A model generated the notes under the pieces. The model saw only the letters and a program-made list of their open reading frames with translations. It did not search any database and was not told where the DNA came from. A stretch of 40,528 nt of DNA from Candidatus Minthosoma equi (GTDB taxonomy: Bacteria; Bacteroidota; Bacteroidia; Bacteroidales; Bacteroidaceae). A program made the position numbers and the translations under genes. Below are positions 1 through 6,939 of this stretch, piece after piece. The DNA lies in contig JAGHUI010000063.1 of NCBI GenBank assembly GCA_018064885.1, forward strand, positions 1 to 40,528. Reading direction: 5' to 3'. Numbering within the stretch: position 1 is the first letter of the stretch; every line of letters starts with the position of its first letter.

Positions 1-10
1 CGTAATCATC

Positions 11-97
11 TACATTTCATTGTTTGAAATGTACGTTTCGTTCTTTGAAATGTATATTTCATTCTTTGAAATGTACGTTTCAAACAATGAAATGTAG
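11..97. repeat. 21-bp tandem array of palindromic units inside an inverted repeat
   Basis: Three units beginning TTTGAAATGTA start at 23, 44 and 65, so the period is 21 bp. Each unit contains the near-palindrome GAAATGTACGTTTC or a variant. The whole array is closed by a perfect 19-bp inverted repeat, 11-29 against 78-96, so it could fold into one long cruciform or hairpin. Confidence 0.8.
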
Positions 98-129
98 CAA
101 ATATAAGGCAAAAGGTGGAAGGAATTGCG

Positions 130-244
130 AGCATACGGTAAAAGCATATACGAGCATATAGCAGAAGAACACATGAGCAGACAGCAGAGGAACACACAAG
201 CAGACAGCAGAAGAACATACAAGCAGACAATAAAAATACATATA
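130..244. repeat. 23-bp degenerate tandem repeat, about five units
   Basis: Units start near 130, 153, 176, 199 and 222, each beginning AGCA. The best-conserved core is AGCAGACAGCAGARGAACA. The two central units (176-198 and 199-221) differ at only a couple of positions and the outer ones are decayed. There are no unique spacers between units, so it is a minisatellite and not a CRISPR array. Confidence 0.75.
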
Positions 245-253
245 TGTAGAAAC

Positions 254-288
254 AAAAAAGGCTCCTCAGGGAAGATTGAGGAGCCTTT
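254..288 (-). terminator. Intrinsic terminator of the esterase-mannanase-phosphorylase operon
   Basis: A 12-bp perfect stem (257-268 with 277-288, core GGCTCCTCA/TGAGGAGCC, 8-nt loop) is followed on the minus strand by a run of T from the A-tract at 254-259. It lies 28 bp after the GH94 stop codon. Confidence 0.85.
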
Positions 289-315
289 GCTTTGTGTGTA
301 TTTCGGAATGATCTG

Positions 316-2820
316 TTATCCCATAACAACTTCTACGATATGCTTGCCTGGGGCAGACTTTACGATGTTGCCTTCGATTGCCTGACCATCAACAAGGATG
401 CTCTTGACACCCTTCTGAACACCTGATGGGTTCTTGACTGTGATGTCATATTCTACACCACGGAGGACACGCTTGACGCTGTATTCCTTGATGTCAGCTG
501 GGAGACATGGATCGACCATAATGCCATCGTATGTTGGCTTGATACCGAGAAGGTACTGGCTGACTGTGAGCCACATCCATGCTGCAGTACCTGTGAGCCA
601 TGAGTTCTTTCCCTCACCTGGCTTGGCTGCATCCTTACCTGCTACCATCTGGCAATTCACGTATGGTTCAACCTTGTGGAGCGCCTGATCCTTGAGGTAC
701 ATTGGAGAAATCTTGCGGAAGAGTTCCCATGCATCATTACCACGTCCGGCAACTGTCTCGCCGATGATAACCCAAGGGTTGTTGTGGCAGAAGATGCCGG
801 CATTTTCTTTGTAACCTGCTGGATATGAAGAAATCTCACCCATCTCAACATGATATGTTGTGTACGCTGGATTGTTGAGTACCATACCATGCTCGCAGTC
901 GAGATACTTCTTGCAAGAGTCGATTGCCTTGTCAACCATGCCTTCTTCAAGACCAATACCTGCCATTGTGCAGAAACCCTGAGACTCTATGAAGATCTTT
1001 CCCTCTTCACATTCGTTAGAACCAATCTTATTGCCATAGAAGTCGTATGCACGGAGATACCATTCACCGTCCCAACCATGCTTCTTTACTGCTTCTACCA
1101 TTGAGTCTATGCACTTCTGAGCACGAGCGGCTTCGTCTGCCTTGCCTATCTGCTTGCAGAGTTCTACATAGTCCTTACCTGTAACAACGAAAAGACCTGC
1201 AATCATAAGTGATTCTGCCTTAGAACCTTCTGAGTTGTTCTCTGTTGTCTGGAATGACTCGTTTGGATCCCAAGAGAAACAGTTGAGGTTGAGACAGTCG
1301 TTCCAGTCAGCACGTCCGATGAGCGGAAGCATGTGAGGACCGAGGTTCTCAACAACGTGGTTGAAAGAGATGCGGAGGTGCTCGAAGAGAGACACTTCGC
1401 TGCCCACCTTATTGTCGAATGGAACAGGCTCGTCAAGGATAGAGAAGTCGCCTGTCTCTTTGATGTATGCGACAGTACCGAAGATAAGCCAGCATGGGTC
1501 GTCGTTGAAACCACCGCCAATATCGTTATTACCATGCTTTGTAAGTGGCTGATACTGATGATAGCAACCGCCGTCAGGGAACTGAGTGGATGCAATATCA
1601 ATGATACGCTCGCGAGCGCGTGAAGGAACCTGATGAACAAAACCTACGAGGTCTTGGTTTGAATCGCGGAATCCCATTCCACGACCTACACCGCTCTCGA
1701 AGAATGATGCAGAACGGGAGAAGTTGAAAGTGATCATACACTGGTACTGGCTCCAAATGTTGACCATACGATTGAGACGCTCATCATCACTCTTGACAAC
1801 ATACTTGTCGAGCAATGCATCCCACATCTGGGCAAGTTCTGCAAATGCAGCATCGACAGCTTCGACTGTAGAGAACTTTTCGATGCAAGCACGAGCCTTT
1901 GTCTTATTTACAAATGTAACATCAGATGCCTGTGAAGTGATGAGCTCACCGCTCTGCTTGCGAGCAAGGTCTTCCTTGCAGAACTTCTCTTCCTGTGCAT
2001 TCTCAACATATCCGAGAAGGAAGATGTAGTCCTTGCTTTCGCCTGGCTGAAGCTCTACCTCAACATAGTGAGAAGCAACAGGTGACCATCCGTGAGCAAG
2101 CGAGTTGCTTGGCTTGCCAGCCATCACGCACTGAGGATCAGCAAATTCATTATAAAGACCGATGAATGACTCGCGATCCGTATCATAGCCGTCGGCCTTA
2201 GCATTTGCAAGAGCATAATATGCATAGTGGTCGCGGCGCTCCTTATATTCTGTCTTGTGATAGATGACAGTCTTATTGTCTGCTGTGTCAATCTCAACCT
2301 CGCCTGTTGACCAGTTACGCTGGAAGTTCTCCATATCTGTGGCAGCATTCCAGAGACACCATTCTGCGAAAGAGAAGAGCTTGATCTTCTTCACCTCATT
2401 AGTGGTGTTCTTGAGAGTAACCTTCTGGATTTCAGCCCAAGTCTTGAGAGGAACGAAATAGAGAACAGATGCCTCGATGCCGTTCTTTGATCCTGTGATG
2501 CGAGTATAGTTCATACCATGACGGCACTCGTAAGAGTCGAGTGGAGTCTTGCATGGCTTCCAACCTGGGTTCCAAACTGTGCCATTATCATTGATATAGA
2601 AATAGCGACCGCCATTGTCCATTGGCACACCATTGTAGCGATAACGAGTGATGCGACGGAACTTAGCATCCTTATAGAAATTGTAACCGCCGGCTGTGTT
2701 GGAAATCAAACCAAAGAAGTCCTCATTGCCGAGGTAGTTGATCCAAGGGAACGGAGTCGCTGGATCGGTGATGACGAACTCACGGTTGAGGTCATCAAAA
2801 TGTCCAAATTCTTTTGCCAT
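316..2820 (-). CDS. GH94 cellobiose/cellodextrin-type phosphorylase
   Basis: Predicted cytoplasmic glycoside phosphorylase: beta-1,4-glucoside plus phosphate gives alpha-glucose 1-phosphate plus the shortened sugar. The 834 residues match the usual cellobiose phosphorylase length, and there is no signal peptide. An N-terminal beta-sandwich (about 1-290) precedes the (alpha/alpha)6 barrel, which carries [10 protein letters not shown] (381-390) and RADWNDC (503-509). The Asp residues of the latter (505/508) include the family's general acid. It is the last gene of the operon, 51 bp after the GH5 mannanase, and ends at a strong terminator. In a glucomannan locus it would process cellobiose or glucosyl-mannose units released by the mannanase. 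Specificity (cellobiose, cellodextrin or mixed gluco-manno-oligosaccharide) cannot be settled by eye, but the RDSNQD and RADWNDC signatures favour the cellobiose-phosphorylase branch. Confidence 0.9.
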   Translation of the reverse strand: MAKEFGHFDDLNREFVITDPATPFPWINYLGNEDFFGLISNTAGGYNFYKDAKFRRITRYRYNGVPMDNGGRYFYINDNGTVWNPGWKPCKTPLDSYECRHGMNYTRITGSKNGIEASVLYFVPLKTWAEIQKVTLKNTTNEVKKIKLFSFAEWCLWNAATDMENFQRNWSTGEVEIDTADNKTVIYHKTEYKERRDHYAYYALANAKADGYDTDRESFIGLYNEFADPQCVMAGKPSNSLAHGWSPVASHYVEVELQPGESKDYIFLLGYVENAQEEKFCKEDLARKQSGELITSQASDVTFVNKTKARACIEKFSTVEAVDAAFAELAQMWDALLDKYVVKSDDERLNRMVNIWSQYQCMITFNFSRSASFFESGVGRGMGFRDSNQDLVGFVHQVPSRARERIIDIASTQFPDGGCYHQYQPLTKHGNNDIGGGFNDDPCWLIFGTVAYIKETGDFSILDEPVPFDNKVGSEVSLFEHLRISFNHVVENLGPHMLPLIGRADWNDCLNLNCFSWDPNESFQTTENNSEGSKAESLMIAGLFVVTGKDYVELCKQIGKADEAARAQKCIDSMVEAVKKHGWDGEWYLRAYDFYGNKIGSNECEEGKIFIESQGFCTMAGIGLEEGMVDKAIDSCKKYLDCEHGMVLNNPAYTTYHVEMGEISSYPAGYKENAGIFCHNNPWVIIGETVAGRGNDAWELFRKISPMYLKDQALHKVEPYVNCQMVAGKDAAKPGEGKNSWLTGTAAWMWLTVSQYLLGIKPTYDGIMVDPCLPADIKEYSVKRVLRGVEYDITVKNPSGVQKGVKSILVDGQAIEGNIVKSAPGKHIVEVVMG

Positions 2821-2871
2821 ATATAATAAGTTTTTTGAATTTTATTATTGGGGGAATTTATCTTACTGATA

Positions 2872-4275
2872 TTACTTTACGAATGATTTTGTCATATCTT
2901 TGATGATATCTAATGTACTCTTGTCAACGGAGAACACAGAGTTGAGTCCTTGTTCCTCCTGAGCAGGATCGCACACATAATCATCGTATGGCTGCCAGAT
3001 GACGTGCTTCACATTTGCGCTGCCGCCCCATCCCCAGAAGTTGCAGCCAGCAATCTTGCCTGAGTCGCGAATGATTGAGAACACATATTTATAATAAGCA
3101 TCGCGTCCCTTTGTTGATGAGCCAGGAGTAAAGAGGAAACGGTCGCGTGGATAGCCAAACTCTTCAAGAACAACTGGACGACCTGCCTTGCTCATCACAG
3201 CGTATGCCGCATCGATGTAAGCAAGCGTTGAATCGCATGCTGCAGGAACCATATCAACTATTGGATCAGGAGCATCTTCGCTGATAGTCTTCTCAGAATC
3301 ATAGTTTTGGTTGAACTTGCCCAGCCATCCCCAGTTGTTTGGCCAAATATGAATACATGCATAATCTATATTTGGAAGAGTGTGGATGGCATTGAAAAGT
3401 TCCATATCATCCTCACATCCATGCATTCCTTCGCTACCAGTTGTGATAAGGTGATTAGGATCGAGAGAACGGATAAGAGTTGACTGCTCGTCAATCCATT
3501 CAACGAACTTTGCCTTATGGAGAGAATCGTTGACAAAGCAGCGAGGCTCGTTGGCAATCTCCCATGACATGATGGCAGGAGATTCAATGTATGGCTTGCC
3601 TGTGATAGTATTTGTGCGTGACACAATGAATTTCACATGGTTAGCAGCCAATGCTTTGGCAGAATCATTAAGCATGAAGTTGCCTGCATACTGCATATAC
3701 TCCCACCATCCCTCGAGGCTTGGAACTGGGGTTTTGTCGAAATGCTTAACAAGACGTCCATCAGTATCTGGTGTGCCTTTGTCGTCACTTGAATACACAT
3801 CGCCAGAGAATCCAACCCAATCAAGATATGCGCCATAACCGCCACTCCATTCCCAAGCATTATTGAAATAGAGAACAGCCTTCATGTCACGCTTCTCAAG
3901 TTCTGCCATAAGATAGTCAAGACCAGCAAGAATGGTATCGTTGTAAACACCTGGCTCAAGCTGAAGTTTAGGACCAATATGGCTTGGGATGCCTTCACGT
4001 CCATCACCGCCGACAAGCACTCGAACATTATCAATGCCAACAGCTTTCATATCATCAAGTTCCTTGACAAGACGCTCACGGTTTCCGCCCCTGCCTTCGC
4101 TGCCAAGAATGGCACCATACCAGAAATTAGCACCTACATAGCGATACTCATTATCGCCAATGAAAAACTTACCATCCTTAACTGTGACGAATGGAGTCTC
4201 TGTTTTTGTAGCACATGATGCCAAACCCATGATAAGGGCGCATGCTACACTGAAAATTATTGCATACTTTTTCAT
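2872..4275 (-). CDS. GH5 (subfamily 7-like) endo-beta-1,4-mannanase, lipoprotein
   Basis: Predicted outer-membrane-anchored endo-mannanase cutting mannan, glucomannan or galactomannan backbones. There are 467 residues with a lipobox LASC (Cys21). The TIM barrel begins near residue 30. The acid/base Glu is in WEIANEPR (E243) and the nucleophile in VLEEFGYPRD (E372). The pattern GANFWYGA near residue 48 and the long barrel loops are typical of GH5 subfamily 7 mannanases. Its ATG overlaps the stop of the upstream esterase gene by one base (TAATG), suggesting translational coupling. It sits between an acetylesterase and a GH94 phosphorylase, as expected for acetylated glucomannan breakdown. Another GH5 subfamily is possible but less likely. 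Confidence 0.85.
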   Translation of the reverse strand: MKKYAIIFSVACALIMGLASCATKTETPFVTVKDGKFFIGDNEYRYVGANFWYGAILGSEGRGGNRERLVKELDDMKAVGIDNVRVLVGGDGREGIPSHIGPKLQLEPGVYNDTILAGLDYLMAELEKRDMKAVLYFNNAWEWSGGYGAYLDWVGFSGDVYSSDDKGTPDTDGRLVKHFDKTPVPSLEGWWEYMQYAGNFMLNDSAKALAANHVKFIVSRTNTITGKPYIESPAIMSWEIANEPRCFVNDSLHKAKFVEWIDEQSTLIRSLDPNHLITTGSEGMHGCEDDMELFNAIHTLPNIDYACIHIWPNNWGWLGKFNQNYDSEKTISEDAPDPIVDMVPAACDSTLAYIDAAYAVMSKAGRPVVLEEFGYPRDRFLFTPGSSTKGRDAYYKYVFSIIRDSGKIAGCNFWGWGGSANVKHVIWQPYDDYVCDPAQEEQGLNSVFSVDKSTLDIIKDMTKSFVK

Positions 4276-5792
4276 TATTTCTTATCCGTTCTAAATGGAA
4301 CAACAGGAAGTCCTCTCATGCCATGCAATGTGCCTGGGATGAAGTTCTTGAAACAATATCTAACGTCCTTAACATCTGCCACCTCTGGACAAACAAGCTT
4401 AAGGAAAGCGCCTTGTGGTCTGCCAGCAAGCACATCGGAACGCCATTCGCTTGCAGCCCAAACGATTGCCTTGTGATATACACCATCAGCCCCAGCAGCT
4501 TCAAAGCCTTCTATATTGTCAAGACGGTCAAAGCCATCTGAACAGTTCTTGAAATAGAGAAGTACAACTTTGCCCTTCTCGTTCTCATTCTTTGCCACAA
4601 CACTGCCTGCAATGACCTGAGCATCACTATCATCGGCATCAACAACTTTCATAAAGTCAAACTCTGGAGCCTCTGCTACAAGTCCCTTCATACCATAGTC
4701 ACGAGCAGCAGCCATGTATGCCAAGCGCTGACCAATTTCAAGTTTCTTTGTTCCATGAATCTGTTTTGGTTCATAGTCATAGATAAGGTCGCTTGTACAA
4801 ACACATCCGCAATTATCCAATGTCTTTGCAATCTGATGCTGAACTTCTCTAATCTTTGCACCGTTGTCGCCATCACTGTTGTCATACCAGTAAGGTGGCA
4901 ACTCTACTGTATAGATAGGAAGTTTGTCGTTTGGCTGATTCCACATTTTGCGCCAAAGGTTTACCATTGTCTTGAAACGGTCAGCGTACTGTCCTTCTCT
5001 TCCAATGTTGCTCTCACCTTGATTCCACAAGAAACCTTTGATTGTATAACCTGCCAAAGGGTGAAGCATTCCATTGTACATCACCATCTTCTGCATGTAA
5101 CTCTCATTGTTGAAAGGCACCAAGCCATCTGGGTATGTCTGGAGTATTTCCTTTGGCAACCAGCCTTCTACACAGCTGCCGCCCCATGAACAGTTAATAA
5201 TGCCAACAGGAACATCAAGCAAGTCAGTAAGAGTGCGGGCGAAGAAATATCCGCACGCAGAGAAGTTTGTCGCGTTCTCTGGACAGCAAATTTCCCATTT
5301 GCCACTCACCTTATCCTGTGGTTCTTGAGCGGCAACCTTTGAAATGGTGGCTACACGAATGCTCTTGCTGTATTTACCTGACATGGCAATAGCCTCGTTT
5401 GCTCCTTCAACAGGACAATTCCAGAAACCGCCAAGCGGCATTTCCATATTTGACTGACCGGAGCAGAACCAGACCTCGCCAATGAGCACATTATTCAGTA
5501 CGACAGTCTGACCGTCGCCTTTAACTGTCACAGAATAAGTTTTATAACTTGCAGCAGGAGTGCTAAGCTCGGTTGTCCACTTACCATTTTTATCTGCTGT
5601 GGCATAGAGCTTCTGGTTTGACCATGTCGTTGTCACTTCAACTACATTGCCAGCCTTTGCCCATCCCCACATCTTTGCTTTTGCCTGCTGCTGAAGCATC
5701 ATGTTGTCGCTGAAAATCTCTGGCAATTCAAGCGCAGATGCAGTTGCAGACAACAGGCTCAGCAAAGCTCCAAAAAGAAAAGTCTTGTTCAT
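4275..5792 (-). CDS. SGNH-type carbohydrate acetylesterase (sialate O-acetylesterase/SASA family)
   Basis: Predicted periplasmic or exported esterase that removes O-acetyl groups from hemicellulose; the context suggests acetylated glucomannan. I chose the ATG at 5792 (505 residues) over an upstream ATG at 5834 because it gives a clean signal peptide (MNKTFLFGALLSLL...ASA) and the promoter-like box lies at 5832-5839. A beta-sandwich domain (about 22-105) precedes the catalytic domain with the nucleophile in CSGQSNMEMP (S114) and the family motif FLWNQGESN (254-262). The C-terminal His block reads QIHGTKKLEIGQRLA (H346). The Asp that usually sits two residues before this His appears to be Gln. 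It is the first gene of a three-gene operon. The family also includes xylan and sialic acid esterases, so the substrate is inferred from neighbours only. Confidence 0.8.
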   Translation of the reverse strand: MNKTFLFGALLSLLSATASALELPEIFSDNMMLQQQAKAKMWGWAKAGNVVEVTTTWSNQKLYATADKNGKWTTELSTPAASYKTYSVTVKGDGQTVVLNNVLIGEVWFCSGQSNMEMPLGGFWNCPVEGANEAIAMSGKYSKSIRVATISKVAAQEPQDKVSGKWEICCPENATNFSACGYFFARTLTDLLDVPVGIINCSWGGSCVEGWLPKEILQTYPDGLVPFNNESYMQKMVMYNGMLHPLAGYTIKGFLWNQGESNIGREGQYADRFKTMVNLWRKMWNQPNDKLPIYTVELPPYWYDNSDGDNGAKIREVQHQIAKTLDNCGCVCTSDLIYDYEPKQIHGTKKLEIGQRLAYMAAARDYGMKGLVAEAPEFDFMKVVDADDSDAQVIAGSVVAKNENEKGKVVLLYFKNCSDGFDRLDNIEGFEAAGADGVYHKAIVWAASEWRSDVLAGRPQGAFLKLVCPEVADVKDVRYCFKNFIPGTLHGMRGLPVVPFRTDKK

Positions 5793-5830
5793 ATTGTTAG
5801 GTTTTGAAGATTTAGTTGGATAATTCCGTG

Positions 5831-5865
5831 GCAAAGTTAGACATTATTTCAAGGTGAAACTTTGC
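5831..5865 (-). promoter_or_regulatory. Promoter of the mannanase operon with an inverted repeat over the -7 box
   Basis: On the minus strand TAACTTTG (5832-5839) fits the Bacteroidetes -7 consensus TAnnTTTG, about 40 bp before the esterase ATG. No TTTG is visible 19-20 bp upstream. The box lies in a perfect 8-bp inverted repeat, GCAAAGTT (5831-5838) against AACTTTGC (5858-5865). A missing -33 element plus a palindrome suggests activator dependence, possibly on the adjacent AraC protein. Confidence 0.5.
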
Positions 5866-5906
5866 ATTTCTTATCCAATAATATACTATTTTCTCCAAAC
5901 CCACGA

Positions 5907-5936
5907 GATGTGAAACTGTTAAGCTGTTTTCACATC
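5907..5936 (-). terminator. Hairpin after the AraC gene
   Basis: A 9-bp perfect stem, GATGTGAAA (5907-5915) against TTTCACATC (5928-5936), with a 12-nt loop lies directly after the AraC stop codon. No long T-run follows, so it may be a weak terminator or an mRNA 3'-end stabiliser rather than an efficient intrinsic terminator. Confidence 0.45.
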
Positions 5937-5937
5937 G

Positions 5938-6882
5938 TCAAACTATCTCTTTCTTCTTGTGGAACTTATCTTTATCCTTTATGGAAGACTCATTCTTCAC
6001 ATAGTTTCCTGTTCTGTCTTTACGATGGTGATAGTTTTCACGGAATTGCGTTGGCGTACAGTTTTTCTTTTTCTTGAAAATCCTGTTGAAATTGCTGACA
6101 TTATTAAAACCGCAATCGTAGCAAATCTCAACAATAGACATGGCACTATCTGCCAATTTTCTTGAAGCATGTCCGAGACGCACGTCAATGATGTATTCCG
6201 AAAGACTCTTGCCAGTCCTGAGTTTGAAGAAACGAGAGAAAGACGTCGGAGTCATGCTGACCAAATCGGACAAAACATTAAGACGGATCTCATCACGATA
6301 ATGCTGGTCAATGTATTCTGCAACCTTACGGATTCTTCGGCTGTCAGGAAGAGGAGTGGTATAAGCGAATGAATTGCTTGACAATGTATGACATTCGGAC
6401 AGCAAAGAAAGTTCGAAAAGAATCTCATAAAGCTTCAGCACTCGGTAAAAACCTGCCTGAGTATTGAAAATCTCCATAATCTTATCCTTCATCGCCTCGC
6501 ATGCAGACTGGTCGAACGAGATACCTCGCTTCGCATTTTCCATCAGCTTGCGAAGACTATCCATCTGCGTCTTCTTCAAAAGGCTGTCACTAAACAAGTT
6601 AGCAGGAAACTGAATCATCAGCTCATGCACATCCTTCAGCTGGCACTCATGCTGTTCCCAACCATGCTCCAAGCCAGCACCAATCAGCACAAGGTCATAT
6701 TTCTGCAATACCTCAATGCTGTCACCGACAATGCGTTTTGCGCCTGTGCCGTTCTCGATGAAATTGAGTTCCAATTCATTATGCTTGTGCAAAGGATAGT
6801 TGAAGCTATCTTTCACTCTCTCTGCCAAATAGAAGCAATCGTTCTCTGACAATGGGGTGATTTCGGTAATTACATCATTCAT
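5938..6882 (-). CDS. AraC-family transcriptional regulator
   Basis: A DNA-binding regulator of 314 residues. The N-terminal half (about 15-100) looks like a sugar-sensing cupin (HKHNELELNFIENGTG near 32-47). The C-terminal AraC domain has two helix-turn-helix units: about 185-235 (LSDLVSMTPTSFSRFFKLRTG) and about 237-285, with the family signature IVEICYDCGFNNVSNFNRIFKK. The tail after residue 285 is rich in Lys and Arg. It lies 57 bp after the GH2-like gene with no promoter box seen in the gap, so it is probably cotranscribed with that gene. It is followed after 145 bp by the mannanase operon on the same strand. The likely role is control of this operon and/or its own; that is inferred from position alone. 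Confidence 0.88.
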   Translation of the reverse strand: MNDVITEITPLSENDCFYLAERVKDSFNYPLHKHNELELNFIENGTGAKRIVGDSIEVLQKYDLVLIGAGLEHGWEQHECQLKDVHELMIQFPANLFSDSLLKKTQMDSLRKLMENAKRGISFDQSACEAMKDKIMEIFNTQAGFYRVLKLYEILFELSLLSECHTLSSNSFAYTTPLPDSRRIRKVAEYIDQHYRDEIRLNVLSDLVSMTPTSFSRFFKLRTGKSLSEYIIDVRLGHASRKLADSAMSIVEICYDCGFNNVSNFNRIFKKKKNCTPTQFRENYHHRKDRTGNYVKNESSIKDKDKFHKKKEIV

Positions 6883-6939
6883 TTTACAGGTAATGTATTA
6901 TTTTATAGGTAGTAAGTTGGTTTCTAATTATTTTGTATC

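Larger units (their letters stand above)
1..315. other. Gene-free end of window with two short tandem arrays and a terminator
   Basis: I see no credible gene here. The stretch holds a 21-bp-period array (about 11-97), a 23-bp-period array (about 130-244) and the terminator of the GH94 operon (254-288). Open frames crossing it on either strand run through the repeats. Because 23 is not a multiple of 3, those frames change with every unit, as expected for noncoding DNA. Confidence 0.7.

Noticed and set aside
130-244. Possible small CRISPR array
   Set aside because: Units are directly adjacent with a 23-bp period and no unique spacers, and no cas gene is present.
6-329. Cys/Leu-rich open frames on the minus strand at the window start
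   Set aside because: They are generated by the 21-bp and 23-bp arrays and run through the GH94 terminator; there is no start context and the composition is repetitive.
2872-4275. GH5 gene as an endoglucanase
   Set aside because: The WEIANEPR and EEFGYPRD contexts and the long-loop layout fit mannanases of subfamily 7 better, though this was judged by eye.
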